A DNA stretch of 64,000 nt from Listeria ivanovii subsp. ivanovii (lineage in GTDB: Bacteria; Bacillota; Bacilli; Lactobacillales; Listeriaceae): NCBI RefSeq assembly GCF_900187025.1, contig NZ_LT906478.1, positions 232,001 to 296,000 of the forward strand, read 5' to 3'. The first letter of the stretch is position 1; each line of letters starts with the position of its first letter. This document shows, piece after piece, positions 18,892 through 27,891 of the stretch. A program made the translations under genes and the position numbers. Under the pieces are notes generated by a model, which searched no databases, had not been told where the DNA came from, and was given only the letters and a program-made list of their open reading frames with translations.

Positions 18892-20307
18892 TTGTCGATA
18901 CAAATTTTTAATACGTTAAAACGAGAGAAAGAACCCTTTAAACCGCTGAGAGATGGCGAAGTAAAAATGTATGTATGTGGTCCAACTGTATACAATTACA
19001 TCCATATTGGGAATGCGCGTCCGATTATTGTATTTGATACAGTTCGACGTTATTTCACGTATCGTGGGTATGATGTGAAATTCGTATCTAATTTTACTGA
19101 TGTGGATGATAAACTAATCCATGCTGCAAAGGAGTTGAAGCTAACAGTTCCAGAAGTAGCGGATCGTTTTATTGGAGCTTATTTTGATGATGTCGATCAA
19201 CTGAATGTCGCAAAAGCAAGTGTAAATCCTCGTGTAACGGAAAATATGGATGAAATTATTCAGTTGATAAGCACATTAATTGAAAAAGGCTATGCGTATG
19301 AGTCAGCTGGAGATGTATATTTCCGCACGAAAGAGTTTAAAGATTATGGTAAACTATCTGGACAAGCATTATCAGAATTGCAGCACGGGGCTAGAGTTGA
19401 GTACAATGAACGTAAGCGAGATGAACTCGATTTCACGCTTTGGAAAGCTGCAAAACCAGGGGAGATTTTCTGGGAAAGTCCGTTTGGAAATGGTCGTCCT
19501 GGTTGGCATATTGAATGTTCAGCGCTTGCTAAAAAATATCTTGGTGACACGATTGATATTCATGCTGGCGGGCAAGATTTGATTTTCCCTCATCACGAAG
19601 ACGAAATTGCGCAATCAGAAGCAGCGACAGGTAAAACATTTGCTAACTACTGGATGCATAATGCTTTTTTAAATATTGATGGCGAAAAAATGTCTAAATC
19701 GCTTGGGAATTTTATTACGCTCCATGATGTTCTAAAAGATAATGATCCAAATGTCATTCGCTTCTTTATGCTGTCCGTACATTACCGGAAACCTATTACG
19801 TTAAATGATGCCATTTTAGAAGATGCAAAAAATGGATTGGAACGTTTAATGATTGCTTATCAAAACATTGACCATCGTATTCAAACTGATGATGGGGAAT
19901 ATGTGGAAGAAGCTCATCAAGACGAATGGTTAGAGCAATTAACCGAATTGAAACACGCTTTTGAAGAAGATATGGATGATGATTTTAATACAGCAAATGC
20001 AATTACAACATTCCATGAACTTGCAAAGCGAGCGAATATTTATCTGTCGAAAGAAGTTGTCTCCGTTAATGTATTGCGCGAATTCCTAAGTATGATGCGT
20101 TTATTTGCCGAAGTTTTAGGGTTGAAACTAGAGAATGCGAAAACAGATTCGCTTGATGACAATGAAGTAGAAGCGCTGATTGAAGAACGATTACAAGCTA
20201 GAAATGAACGTAATTTCGCACGAGCTGATGAAATTCGAGACATTTTAAAAGAAAAAAATATTATTTTGGAAGACACTGCGCAAGGCACGCGGTTTAGACG
20301 GGGGTAA
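18892..20307 (+). CDS. cysS: Cysteinyl-tRNA synthetase
   Basis: This class I synthetase of 471 residues has the zinc-binding Cys in YVCGPTVYN near residue 28, a HIGH-type HIGN near residue 37 and KMSKS near residue 266. The start is TTG at 18892 with GGAGTAG upstream. It is cotranscribed with cysE behind the T-box and is followed two bases later by mrnC. Confidence 0.97.
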   Translation: MSIQIFNTLKREKEPFKPLRDGEVKMYVCGPTVYNYIHIGNARPIIVFDTVRRYFTYRGYDVKFVSNFTDVDDKLIHAAKELKLTVPEVADRFIGAYFDDVDQLNVAKASVNPRVTENMDEIIQLISTLIEKGYAYESAGDVYFRTKEFKDYGKLSGQALSELQHGARVEYNERKRDELDFTLWKAAKPGEIFWESPFGNGRPGWHIECSALAKKYLGDTIDIHAGGQDLIFPHHEDEIAQSEAATGKTFANYWMHNAFLNIDGEKMSKSLGNFITLHDVLKDNDPNVIRFFMLSVHYRKPITLNDAILEDAKNGLERLMIAYQNIDHRIQTDDGEYVEEAHQDEWLEQLTELKHAFEEDMDDDFNTANAITTFHELAKRANIYLSKEVVSVNVLREFLSMMRLFAEVLGLKLENAKTDSLDDNEVEALIEERLQARNERNFARADEIRDILKEKNIILEDTAQGTRFRRG

Positions 20308-20309
20308 AT

Positions 20310-20720
20310 ATGGCAGAAGTTAAAGAATACAAACAACTTAATGGTCTCGCACTTGCTTATATGGGCGATGCTGTTTATGAAAAATTTATCCGCGAACATT
20401 TGCTAGCTGCTGGTAAAACAAAGCCTAATCAACTGCACAAAACAGCCACAAAATTTGTATCGGCTAAAGGTCAAGCCGTGGCACTAAAAAAAATGATAGC
20501 AGATGATTTCTTAACAGAGGAAGAAGCGGCGGTTGCTAAACGGGGACGAAATGCAAAGTCGTACACTGTTCCGAAAAATACAGATCCTGCAACATATAGT
20601 ATGTCTACATCATTTGAAGCGGTACTTGGGTATCTTTATTTAGCAGGGCAACTCGACCGACTTCAAGAGTGGATGGAAAAGGCGATTGAAATAGTAGAAA
20701 AAGGAGTGGAGAATAGCTAA
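20310..20720 (+). CDS. mrnC: Mini-ribonuclease III MrnC
   Basis: The 136-residue protein has a single RNase III-like catalytic domain (AYMGDAVYE near residue 13) and no double-stranded RNA-binding domain. In Bacillus, Mini-III matures the ends of 23S rRNA. The gene sits between cysS and rlmB as in related genomes; its stop overlaps the rlmB start by one base. Confidence 0.93.
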   Translation: MAEVKEYKQLNGLALAYMGDAVYEKFIREHLLAAGKTKPNQLHKTATKFVSAKGQAVALKKMIADDFLTEEEAAVAKRGRNAKSYTVPKNTDPATYSMSTSFEAVLGYLYLAGQLDRLQEWMEKAIEIVEKGVENS

Positions 20721-21475
20721 TGGAACAAGAAAATGAACAAGAATGGATTGGCGGTAGAAATCCAGTTCTCGAAGTATTGCGTTCAGATAGAGATATTCAT
20801 AAAATTTATGTACAAGAAGGCGTGCAAAAAGGTATTTTAAAGCAAGTTTTAGCCTTAGCAAAAGATCGCAAAATTCAAGTTCAATTTGTACCAAAACAAA
20901 AAATTGAAAAAGTAGTTAGTGGTGCACATCAAGGAGTTGCAGCACAAGTCGCAGCCTATCAATATGCAGAACTTGATGACTTGTTTAATGCAGCTGAAGC
21001 AAAAGGTGAAATGCCGTTCTTTATTATTTTAGATGAATTAGAAGATCCACATAATCTTGGCTCTATTATGCGGACGGCAGACTCAGTTGGGGCACATGGG
21101 ATTATTATTCCGAAACGACGCGCAGTTGGTTTAACGCAAACTGTAGCAAAGGCTAGTACTGGTGCAATGGAATATGTACCAGTTGTTCGAGTGACGAATA
21201 TGGTACGGACAATGGAAGAATTACAAAAACGAGGCTTATGGATTTTTGGAACAGATGCAAATGGTAGTAGTGATTACCGGACAATGGATGTGGACATGCC
21301 ACTTGCGATTGTTATTGGTAGCGAAGGCTTTGGAATGAGCCGTTTAGTTAGAGAAAAATGCGACTTTTTAGTTCATTTGCCAATGCGCGGAAAAGTGACC
21401 TCGTTAAACGCTTCTGTTGCAGCTAGTATATTGCTTTATGAAGTTTACCGGAAACGTTTCCCACTGGAGAAATAA
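20720..21475 (+). CDS. rlmB: 23S rRNA (guanosine-2'-O-)-methyltransferase RlmB
   Basis: The 251-residue SpoU-family methyltransferase has an N-terminal substrate-binding domain and the three SPOUT motifs: HNLGSIMRTAD near residue 111, GSEGFGMSR near 194 and SLNASVAASI near 226. The family methylates G2251 of 23S rRNA. The gene lies in a tight run with mrnC and yacP, all RNA-processing genes. Confidence 0.93.
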   Translation: MEQENEQEWIGGRNPVLEVLRSDRDIHKIYVQEGVQKGILKQVLALAKDRKIQVQFVPKQKIEKVVSGAHQGVAAQVAAYQYAELDDLFNAAEAKGEMPFFIILDELEDPHNLGSIMRTADSVGAHGIIIPKRRAVGLTQTVAKASTGAMEYVPVVRVTNMVRTMEELQKRGLWIFGTDANGSSDYRTMDVDMPLAIVIGSEGFGMSRLVREKCDFLVHLPMRGKVTSLNASVAASILLYEVYRKRFPLEK

Positions 21476-21477
21476 CG

Positions 21478-21990
21478 ATGGAACAGATTCTACTTGTTGA
21501 TGGATATAATGTGATTGGGGCTTGGCCGGAATTGAGCTATTTGAAAGATCGGGACTTAGAAGCGGCGCGAGATAAACTTATCGAATGGATGGCTGAGTAT
21601 CAAAGTTACACGGGTTATCGCGTGGTAGTTGTTTTTGATGCGCAGTTTGTTCGTGGGGTAAAGCGGAAAAGTATGAAACACCAAGTCGAAGTTGTTTTTA
21701 CACACGAAGATGAAACAGCAGATGAATTTATCGAACAAAAAGCTATCGAATGGAAAGACGCCCGAACTCAAATTATTGTTGCCACATCAGACTATACAGA
21801 ACAATGGGCAATATTTGGTCAAGGAGCGCTACGAATTTCTTCTAGGGAACTACTTTTTGAAATTCAAGAAATGAGTAAAAAGATTGGCCAGAAAATCAAG
21901 CGAATCCAAGAAAAAATGCCAAAATCAAACCTCAATATAGATTCTGACGTTATTTCCCAACTTGAAAAGTGGCGTAGAGGCGAGAAGTAA
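21478..21990 (+). CDS. yacP: NYN-domain endoribonuclease, YacP/Rae1 family
   Basis: The 170-residue protein has the NYN/PIN-like fold start ILLVDGYNVIGAW with the conserved aspartate near residue 8 and further acidic residues. The Bacillus homologue Rae1 cleaves some mRNAs in the ribosomal A site. It starts two bases after rlmB and ends the cysE-to-yacP operon. A separate promoter for sigH follows. Confidence 0.9.
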   Translation: MEQILLVDGYNVIGAWPELSYLKDRDLEAARDKLIEWMAEYQSYTGYRVVVVFDAQFVRGVKRKSMKHQVEVVFTHEDETADEFIEQKAIEWKDARTQIIVATSDYTEQWAIFGQGALRISSRELLFEIQEMSKKIGQKIKRIQEKMPKSNLNIDSDVISQLEKWRRGEK

Positions 21991-21994
21991 GGGA

Positions 21995-22023
21995 TTGACG
22001 GAGAGTTTTTAGCTATGTATAAT
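21995..22023 (+). promoter_or_regulatory. Promoter of sigH
   Basis: TTGACG (21995) and TATAAT (22018) with a 17-bp spacer form a strong vegetative-type promoter in the 80-base gap. Confidence 0.75.
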
Positions 22024-22070
22024 AAAGCAACCTAAGAAGAAATCCTGTTGAAAAGGAGCCGAGTAGCTTA

Positions 22071-22676
22071 GTGAATAATTCAATAAATCAAGAAGAGATG
22101 AAGATGCTTGAACTAGCTAGAAGCGGTGATACGGACGCATTAGAATATTTTTTCAGTAAGTACCAATCAGTTATTTACTGGAAATCAACGCAATATTTTT
22201 TGCAAGGTGCAGAGCGAGATGATTTAATTCAAGAAGCGATGATTGGGTTATTTAAAGCGATTCGTGATTATGATCAAACCAAAGAAGCTTCTTTTCGTTC
22301 TTTTGCGGAAATGTGTATTAACAGGCAACTTCTTTCAGCGGTAAAACGGGCTTCACGGCAGAAAAACATTCCACTTAATAATTCTGTTTCACTAGATACC
22401 CCTATGGCCGAAGATGATGTAGACTGGACTTTGCTGGATGTTATTTCCGAAAAAGCAGCCGAAACCCCAGAAGATTTTTTAATCAAAAATGAAGATTTAA
22501 CTCATGTAGCACGAAAGTTAGAAGAAGTTACAAGTGAATTTGAAAAAGAAGTTTTAAAACAATATTTAGAAGGGAAAAGCTATCAAGAAATGGCGGTCTT
22601 CTTCAACAAAAAAGAAAAGGCAGTTGATAACGCCTTGCAACGAGTCAAAAAGAAAATGATGAAGCAGTTTGACTAA
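22071..22676 (+). CDS. sigH: RNA polymerase sigma factor SigH
   Basis: The 201-residue sigma-70-family factor resembles Bacillus Spo0H/SigH. Region 2 includes GAERDDLIQEAMIGLFKAI near residue 45; region 4 near the end includes YQEMAVFFNKKEKAVDNAL. Listeria does not sporulate, and SigH there is linked to stationary-phase and competence-like functions. The GTG start is supported by AAAGGAG. The sigH-rpmG-secE-nusG order is that of Bacillus. Confidence 0.94.
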   Translation: MNNSINQEEMKMLELARSGDTDALEYFFSKYQSVIYWKSTQYFLQGAERDDLIQEAMIGLFKAIRDYDQTKEASFRSFAEMCINRQLLSAVKRASRQKNIPLNNSVSLDTPMAEDDVDWTLLDVISEKAAETPEDFLIKNEDLTHVARKLEEVTSEFEKEVLKQYLEGKSYQEMAVFFNKKEKAVDNALQRVKKKMMKQFD

Positions 22677-22684
22677 GAAAACAA

Positions 22685-22713
22685 TTGACTAGAAATGAGC
22701 CAAGTGTTATATT
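22685..22713 (+). promoter_or_regulatory. Promoter of rpmG-secE
   Basis: TTGACT (22685) and TATATT (22708) with a 17-bp spacer lie directly after sigH. Confidence 0.75.
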
Positions 22714-22779
22714 TATATGGATGAAATGTGCCTATTTTTTGGCATGGCATATTTAATGATTGCGGAGTTGAGATAATTT

Positions 22780-22929
22780 ATGAAGAAGAAAACATCCCTC
22801 GCTTGTTCTGAGTGTGGTTCGAGAAACTATACTGTTAATGTCAGCGGGACGCAGAAAGAAACTCGCTTAGAAGTGAAAAAATTCTGCCGGCACTGCAATA
22901 AACATACATTACATCGAGAAACAAAATAG
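22780..22929 (+). CDS. rpmG: 50S ribosomal protein L33
   Basis: This 49-residue frame encodes a zinc-ribbon L33 with two CxxC pairs (CSEC and CRHC). It is too short for usual gene-length cut-offs but is well supported by position between sigH and secE. The ATG at 22780 gives the expected family length. A second L33 type elsewhere in the genome is usual in Listeria. Confidence 0.93.
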   Translation: MKKKTSLACSECGSRNYTVNVSGTQKETRLEVKKFCRHCNKHTLHRETK

Positions 22930-22948
22930 ACGATATGGAGGTTTTGGT

Positions 22949-23128
22949 ATGTCTGCAATAGCAAGATTCTTTCGGAACGTTTCATCCGAAATGCATAAAG
23001 TTACATGGCCAACTAGAAAAGAACTTTTAACATATACAGTAACAGTAGTTATTACAGTTATCTTATTTGCTGTATTCTTTATGGTTATTGATTTCGGGAT
23101 TGAACAATTAATTCAACTTATTATGTAG
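22949..23128 (+). CDS. secE: Preprotein translocase subunit SecE
   Basis: The 59-residue protein has the SecE amphipathic helix with the conserved HKVTWPTRKE motif and a single membrane span (VTVVITVILFAVFFMVI). It stabilises SecY in the translocon. The ribosome site TGGAGG precedes ATG 22949. It lies between rpmG and nusG as in most bacteria. Confidence 0.95.
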   Translation: MSAIARFFRNVSSEMHKVTWPTRKELLTYTVTVVITVILFAVFFMVIDFGIEQLIQLIM

Positions 23129-23173
23129 TACTAGGAATTTTATTAAGAAAATGATATACTGTTAATTGAGACA

Positions 23174-23202
23174 AAACCCGTACAACTTTCGGGTTTTTTA
23201 TT
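23174..23202 (+). terminator. Terminator or attenuator between secE and nusG
   Basis: AAACCCG pairs with CGGGTTT and is followed by T6. Its position before nusG suggests partial termination or attenuation. Confidence 0.7.
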
Positions 23203-23256
23203 TTGGATTATACTAAAAGGAGGATGGCGGCAAAATAGGATGCAGCCAAACAAACA

Positions 23257-23790
23257 ATGGAAAAAAATTGGTATGTAGTTCATACTTACTCCGGTTATGA
23301 AAATAAAGTCAAAGCAAACTTAGAAAAACGTGTAGAATCAATGGGCATGTCAGATAAAATATTCCGTGTTATCGTACCGGAAGAAGAGGAAACAGAAGTA
23401 AAGAACGGTAAAACAAAGACAATTAAACGTAAAGTTTTCCCTGGTTATGTACTTGTGGAAATTGTAATGACAGATGATTCTTGGTATGTAGTTCGTAATA
23501 CGCCGGGTGTTACTGGCTTCGTCGGTTCATCAGGTTCTGGCTCAAAACCAACGCCACTACTTCCAGAAGAAGCAGACCGTATCTTGAAAAGCATGGGTAT
23601 GGTTGAAAAACGTGCTGAAGCTGATTTCGAAATTGGCGAAACAGTTATGGTCAAAGAAGGACCATTCGCGGACTTCTCTGGTAAAGTGGACGAAATGGAC
23701 AATGATAAAGGTAAAGCGAAAGTCATGGTTAACATGTTCGGTCGTGAAACGCCAGTCGAAGTTGATTTCAATCAAATCGAAAAAATCTAA
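23257..23790 (+). CDS. nusG: Transcription termination/antitermination factor NusG
   Basis: The 177-residue NusG has the N-terminal NGN domain (KNWYVVHTYSGYENKVK) and a C-terminal KOW domain starting near residue 125 (ETVMVKEGPFADFSG). It binds RNA polymerase and modulates pausing and elongation. The ATG at 23257 gives the typical start; the AAGGAGGATGG sequence lies well upstream. A terminator follows the stop codon. Confidence 0.96.
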   Translation: MEKNWYVVHTYSGYENKVKANLEKRVESMGMSDKIFRVIVPEEEETEVKNGKTKTIKRKVFPGYVLVEIVMTDDSWYVVRNTPGVTGFVGSSGSGSKPTPLLPEEADRILKSMGMVEKRAEADFEIGETVMVKEGPFADFSGKVDEMDNDKGKAKVMVNMFGRETPVEVDFNQIEKI

Positions 23791-23796
23791 AACGAA

Positions 23797-23827
23797 CAAC
23801 CTCTACGAAAAATCGTGGAGGTTATTT
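23797..23827 (+). terminator. Terminator after nusG
   Basis: AACCTCTACGA pairs with TCGTGGAGGTT around an AAAA loop, followed by a T-rich stretch that runs into the ribosome site of the next gene. Confidence 0.8.
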
Positions 23828-23847
23828 TTATAGAAAAGAGGCACGAG

Positions 23848-24318
23848 ATGAAGCGAGCTAAAGAAATCTATTTAGAATTAAAACGAGAAGCTTACTTTTT
23901 CGACCTTGATTTTCCTTTGTTTTTAGGCGATGGACCAGGTTCAGGAGAATTGTGTATGGATTACAACGGGCAGGACGGATATATACTTTATGGTTACGAA
24001 CGTGGTAAACGCACTAGCGAATTTAAAACAGCCGATTTGGAAGAATTTAGATATGAAGTTTTTTTACATCTTTGCTGGTATATGGGAATGGAATTTGAAT
24101 TGCGCCATCGAAAGGAACACATCAAACGAGATGATAATATTCTTGAAACCGACACACGGAAAATTGCTTTTGAAAAAACATTACAACTATTAAATGAAGT
24201 CAATCCGGCGTGGCTAGATAAAGCTGCTATAGGGTACACGGGTTATTTAAATCTATGGCGTAAGCAGCAAAATGTATACTTTGATAAAAACACGATGGAG
24301 TTTAAAGTAAATTCATAA
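23848..24318 (+). CDS. Conserved protein of unknown function between nusG and rplK
   Basis: The 156-residue protein is soluble, rich in aromatic and charged residues, with no signal peptide or membrane segment. I do not recognise a named domain. Motifs that stand out are DLDFPLFLGDGPGSGELC and YIGYTGYLN-like aromatic clusters near the end (AIGYTGYLNLW). The start at 23848 follows AAAAGAGG. A similar gene occupies this place in other Listeria, so it belongs to the genus backbone; no function is proposed. Confidence 0.75.
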   Translation: MKRAKEIYLELKREAYFFDLDFPLFLGDGPGSGELCMDYNGQDGYILYGYERGKRTSEFKTADLEEFRYEVFLHLCWYMGMEFELRHRKEHIKRDDNILETDTRKIAFEKTLQLLNEVNPAWLDKAAIGYTGYLNLWRKQQNVYFDKNTMEFKVNS

Positions 24319-24324
24319 AAAATC

Positions 24325-24353
24325 TTGCAACTAATTGGTTAAAATGGTATCAT
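24325..24353 (+). promoter_or_regulatory. Promoter of rplK-rplA
   Basis: TTGCAA (24325) and TATCAT (24348) with a 17-bp spacer lie about 90 bases upstream of rplK. Confidence 0.7.
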
Positions 24354-24442
24354 ATATAAGTACGTTTTTACGTATGTTTTAACGTGGGAGGGGAAATATC
24401 AGCCCCAGTCAACCACATCACGGACTTAAGGAGGTATGTCTC

Positions 24443-24868
24443 GTGGCAAAAAAAGTGATTAAAGAAGTTAAACTTCAAATTCCAGCAGGTAAAGCAAATC
24501 CTGCACCTCCAGTTGGACCTGCATTAGGTCAAGCTGGCGTAAACATCATGGGATTCTGTAAAGAGTTTAATGCTCGCACAGCCGATCAAGCTGGTCTTAT
24601 TATTCCTGTTGTGATCACTGTATTTGAAGACCGTTCGTTTACGTTCATCACTAAAACTCCACCAGCAGCTGTATTACTTAAAAAAGCAGCTAAAGTGGAA
24701 AAAGGATCCGGTGAACCAAACAAAACAAAAGTTGCATCTGTAACTCGCGCTCAAGTACAGGAAATTGCTGAAACAAAAATGCCAGACCTTAACGCTGCAA
24801 ATGTTGAATCTGCAATGCTAATGGTTGAAGGTACTGCACGTTCTATGGGTATCACTATCCAAGACTAA
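24443..24868 (+). CDS. rplK: 50S ribosomal protein L11
   Basis: The 141-residue L11 has the N-terminal domain with the proline-rich [17 protein letters not shown] segment that contacts factor-binding rRNA, and a C-terminal RNA-binding domain. The start is GTG with AAGGAGG upstream. It pairs with rplA in one operon. Confidence 0.97.
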   Translation: MAKKVIKEVKLQIPAGKANPAPPVGPALGQAGVNIMGFCKEFNARTADQAGLIIPVVITVFEDRSFTFITKTPPAAVLLKKAAKVEKGSGEPNKTKVASVTRAQVQEIAETKMPDLNAANVESAMLMVEGTARSMGITIQD

Positions 24869-24907
24869 TCGTGTGTTTCACAATTTGACAATTAAGGAGG
24901 AAAAGAA

Positions 24908-25597
24908 ATGGCTAAGAAAGGCAAAAAGTATCAAGATGCTTTAAAACAAATTGATGCAAACAAAGTTTACACTGCAGAAGAAGCAGTTGAACTTGCTAAA
25001 AAAATTGACTTCGCTAAATTTGATGCAACTGTTGAAGTAGCATTCCGTCTTGGCGTTGACCCTAAAAAAGCGGACCAACAAATCCGTGGTGCTGTTGTAT
25101 TACCAAATGGTACTGGTAAAACTCAACGCGTATTAGTATTCGCAAAAGGTGAAAAAGCAAAAGAAGCTGAGGCTGCTGGAGCTGATTACGTTGGTGAATC
25201 TGAATTCGTTGAAAAAATCAACCAAGGTTGGTTTGACTTTGACGTTATCGTTGCAACACCTGACATGATGGGTGAAGTTGGTAAATTAGGCCGTGTCCTT
25301 GGACCAAAAGGTTTAATGCCAAACCCTAAAACTGGTACAGTAACTATGGACGTAACTAAAGCAGTTAACGAAATTAAAGCTGGTAAAGTAGAATACCGTG
25401 TTGATAAAGCTGGTAACGTCCACGCTGCAATCGGTAAAGTATCTTTTGATGCTGCTAAACTAGTAGAAAACTTCCGTACTGTGAATGACGTTCTACAAAA
25501 AGCAAAACCTGCTGCTGCGAAAGGTACTTACGTGAAAAATCTTTCCGTAACAACTACTTTCGGACCTGGAATCAAAGTCGACCCAGCTAGCTTATAA
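24908..25597 (+). CDS. rplA: 50S ribosomal protein L1
   Basis: The 229-residue L1 has the family signature around [15 protein letters not shown] near residue 137. L1 forms the mobile L1 stalk and, in many bacteria, represses its own operon by binding mRNA. It follows rplK by 39 bases with AAGGAGG before the ATG. Confidence 0.97.
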   Translation: MAKKGKKYQDALKQIDANKVYTAEEAVELAKKIDFAKFDATVEVAFRLGVDPKKADQQIRGAVVLPNGTGKTQRVLVFAKGEKAKEAEAAGADYVGESEFVEKINQGWFDFDVIVATPDMMGEVGKLGRVLGPKGLMPNPKTGTVTMDVTKAVNEIKAGKVEYRVDKAGNVHAAIGKVSFDAAKLVENFRTVNDVLQKAKPAAAKGTYVKNLSVTTTFGPGIKVDPASL

Positions 25598-25605
25598 AAT
25601 TTAAC

Positions 25606-25634
25606 TTGACCAGCCCCTTGTCTTTTGATAAGAT
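25606..25634 (+). promoter_or_regulatory. Promoter of rplJ-rplL
   Basis: TTGACC (25606) and TAAGAT (25629) with a 17-bp spacer lie between rplA and the L10 leader. Confidence 0.65.
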
Positions 25635-25639
25635 AGGCT

Positions 25640-25782
25640 AGTTGAAACAATCAAATATCCTTACCGTAGACAGTTGGCGCGTTTATCGCTTAAATTTTGC
25701 CACCCGAGGGATTTCTTTTGAAGTGTGCGTCCGCGTGCATTTTACAAAAACCTCTGATGTCTACGGTGTCAGAGGTTTTTTG
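25640..25782 (+). ncRNA. L10 leader with attenuator (rplJ leader)
   Basis: The leader ends in a terminator: AAAAACCTCTGA (25746) pairs with TCAGAGGTTTTTT (25769). The terminator loop TGTCTACGGT (25758-25767) is a perfect complement of ACCGTAGACA at 25663-25672, so an alternative long-range pairing can compete with the terminator. This fits autogenous control by the L10(L12)4 complex. Confidence 0.85.
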
Positions 25783-25845
25783 TTGCTGATCAAACGGAAC
25801 TTGTGTCTGTTTAATTAGATTTAATTGTTGGACGGAGGTGGAAAA

Positions 25846-26346
25846 ATGAGTAAAGTTCTTGAAGCTAAACAAAGTGCAGTAGAAGAAATTAAAACAAAAT
25901 TATCAGCTAGTGCGTCTACAGTAATTGTTGATTACCGCGGTTTAAACGTTGGCGAAATCACTGAATTACGTAAACAATTGCGTGATGCTGGTATTGAGTT
26001 TAAAGTTTACAAAAACTCACTAACTCGCCGTGCTGTTGAAGCTAACGGTTATGAAGGTTTAGAAGGAGCTCTAACTGGTCCTAACGCAATCGCATTCAGT
26101 AATGAAGACGTAGTTGCGCCTGCGAAAATTCTTAACGATTTCGCTAAAGATCATGAAGCACTAGAAATCAAAGCCGGTGTTATTGAAGGTAAAGTTGCTT
26201 CTCTTGAAGAAATTAAAGCACTTGCAACACTTCCATCACGCGAAGGATTGCTATCTATGCTTTGCAACGTACTTCAAGCTCCAGTTCGCGGTCTTGCTAT
26301 CGCTACTAAAGCTGTTGCTGACCAAAAAGAAGGACAAGAAGCATAA
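25846..26346 (+). CDS. rplJ: 50S ribosomal protein L10
   Basis: The 166-residue L10 anchors L7/L12 dimers to the stalk. It contains the conserved [20 protein letters not shown] region near residue 27. ATG 25846 is preceded by GGAGGTGG; the upstream in-frame codon at 25825 is not supported. It follows a long regulated leader and precedes rplL. Confidence 0.97.
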   Translation: MSKVLEAKQSAVEEIKTKLSASASTVIVDYRGLNVGEITELRKQLRDAGIEFKVYKNSLTRRAVEANGYEGLEGALTGPNAIAFSNEDVVAPAKILNDFAKDHEALEIKAGVIEGKVASLEEIKALATLPSREGLLSMLCNVLQAPVRGLAIATKAVADQKEGQEA

Positions 26347-26424
26347 TCTGTTCTACCCAGGGGAAACCCTACAAACAAATCTCGGTTAAATCCGAAAAAA
26401 TTATATTATTGGAGGAATTTCAAA

Positions 26425-26787
26425 ATGGCTTTAAACATTGAAGAAATCATTGCTTCCGTAAAAGAAGCATCTGTATTAGAACTGAACGATTTAGTAAAAG
26501 CAATCGAAGAAGAATTTGGCGTAACTGCTGCAGCTCCTGTAGCTGTAGCTGCTGCTGGTGGCGCTGCTGCTGAGCAAACTGAATTCACTGTAGAACTAGC
26601 ATCTGCTGGCGAATCTAAAATCAAAGTTATCAAAGTGGTACGTGAAATCACTGGTCTTGGCTTAAAAGAAGCTAAAGAATTAGTTGATAACGCTCCTAAA
26701 GCTCTTAAAGAAGGCGTAACTAAAGAAGAAGCTGAAGAACTTAAAGCTAAACTTGAAGAAGTTGGCGCTAACGTAGAAGTTAAATAA
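26425..26787 (+). CDS. rplL: 50S ribosomal protein L7/L12
   Basis: The 120-residue L7/L12 has an N-terminal dimerisation helix, an alanine-rich hinge (residues 38-52) and the C-terminal factor-binding domain with [28 protein letters not shown] precedes the ATG. A terminator follows, and the next gene has its own start signals. Confidence 0.97.
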   Translation: MALNIEEIIASVKEASVLELNDLVKAIEEEFGVTAAAPVAVAAAGGAAAEQTEFTVELASAGESKIKVIKVVREITGLGLKEAKELVDNAPKALKEGVTKEEAEELKAKLEEVGANVEVK

Positions 26788-26795
26788 TTAGTTTG

Positions 26796-26831
26796 AAGAC
26801 CTTGGATACTCGTTATCTAAGGTCTTTTTTT
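26796..26831 (+). terminator. Terminator after rplL
   Basis: AAGACCTT (26796) pairs with AAGGTCTT and is followed by T7. Confidence 0.85.
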
Positions 26832-26939
26832 ACGCAATTAACTAGGTTTAAGACGAGTTGCCAAAAATTCCTTTTAAATATACTTTAGATCGAGGTTTTA
26901 TGCTAAAATAACTAGAGATATGAAAGGAAGGTGCGGTTC

Positions 26940-27545
26940 TTGACTAATAATCATTACTACACAAACGATGAAACAATTAAACACAACCGAAAAACATGGC
27001 AAGTGATGTTAAAAGGTTTTAATATGAGTTTTACAAGTGACAATGGCGTATTTTCCAAAAATACGGTCGATTTTGGTTCGAAATTATTGATTGAGTCTTT
27101 TGAGTTAGAAACGAAAATAGGAAAAATCTTGGATGTTGGTTGTGGTTATGGTCCGATGGGGTTAACGGTAGCGAAAGCGTTCCCTGATAGCCAAATTGAA
27201 ATGGTGGACGTTAATTTGCGCGCACTAGAACTTGCGAAAGAAAATGCGGAAATCAATAAAATTACGAACACGCATATCTATGAAAGTTCGGTTTATGATA
27301 GCGTAACTGCGAACGATTACCAAGCGATTATTAGTAATCCGCCAATTCGTGCAGGGAAAAGAATAGTTCATGCGATTTTAGAAGGTGCTTACGATCACTT
27401 GCAAGAAACCGGAGAACTTTGGATTGTTATTCAAAAGAAACAAGGCGGCCCATCTGCTGAAAAGAAAATGGAAGAAGTTTTCGGCAACGTTGAAACAGTG
27501 GCAAAAGATAAGGGCTATTTTATTTTCAAAAGCGTTAAAAATTAA
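26940..27545 (+). CDS. Class I SAM-dependent methyltransferase, RsmC/YbxB-like
   Basis: The 201-residue protein has SAM motif I DVGCGYGPMG near residue 62 and the catalytic NPPIRAGK motif near residue 133, typical of N2-guanine rRNA methyltransferases of the RsmC type. A homologue (YbxB) lies between rplL and rpoB in Bacillus. TTG at 26940 is chosen because AAGGAAGG lies 8 bases upstream; GTG at 26931 would overlap that site. Function as a 16S rRNA methylase is by family. Confidence 0.87.
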   Translation: MTNNHYYTNDETIKHNRKTWQVMLKGFNMSFTSDNGVFSKNTVDFGSKLLIESFELETKIGKILDVGCGYGPMGLTVAKAFPDSQIEMVDVNLRALELAKENAEINKITNTHIYESSVYDSVTANDYQAIISNPPIRAGKRIVHAILEGAYDHLQETGELWIVIQKKQGGPSAEKKMEEVFGNVETVAKDKGYFIFKSVKN

Positions 27546-27546
27546 G

Positions 27547-27575
27547 TTGTATCAAGTGCGGAAACGTGCTAATAT
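27547..27575 (+). promoter_or_regulatory. Promoter upstream of a small reading frame
   Basis: TTGTAT (27547) and TAATAT (27570) have a 17-bp spacer, directly after the methyltransferase stop codon. Confidence 0.6.
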
Positions 27576-27609
27576 AGAAATACATTTTACCAAGAAAGGA
27601 CTGAGGGAT

Positions 27610-27726
27610 ATGCTTAGAATGAAAGATATACTAGAAAAAAACAACCAATCAAGACAGAAGATAATAGGTATTTCTTTAACGTTCCTGCATAGCCAACCGG
27701 TGTCTTTTCAAGGTAGCGTCCGTTAA
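27610..27726 (+). CDS. Small hypothetical protein (38 residues) or leader peptide
   Basis: A 38-codon frame beginning MLRMKDILEKNN has a promoter, an AAGAAAGGACTGAGGG ribosome-site region and its own terminator 8 bases after the stop codon. It thus forms a complete short transcription unit of about 190 bases. There is no signal peptide or membrane span; the composition is basic and polar. It could be a small protein or a coding sRNA. No family is recognised. Confidence 0.45.
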   Translation: MLRMKDILEKNNQSRQKIIGISLTFLHSQPVSFQGSVR

Positions 27727-27733
27727 AAGTTAC

Positions 27734-27768
27734 GTCCTTCAATCTTTCTTGATTGAGGGACTTTTTTT
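27734..27768 (+). terminator. Terminator after the small frame
   Basis: GTCCTTCAATC pairs with GATTGAGGGAC over a short TTTCTT loop and is followed by T7. Confidence 0.88.
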
Positions 27769-27891
27769 ATACCTAAAAATAAATTTGAAAGAAGTGAGTC
27801 GAATGACAATAGGAGAACTGGAGAATTTTAACAGCTAGGAAGAGAAGTGGAGACTTTCATTTCTCTATTAAACAGAAAATGAGGAATAGAA

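Noticed and set aside
27817-27838. Short frame starting MTIGELENFNS before rtcB, considered as a remnant of a prfH partner
   Set aside because: It is only a dozen codons long and has no similarity to release factors that I can see.
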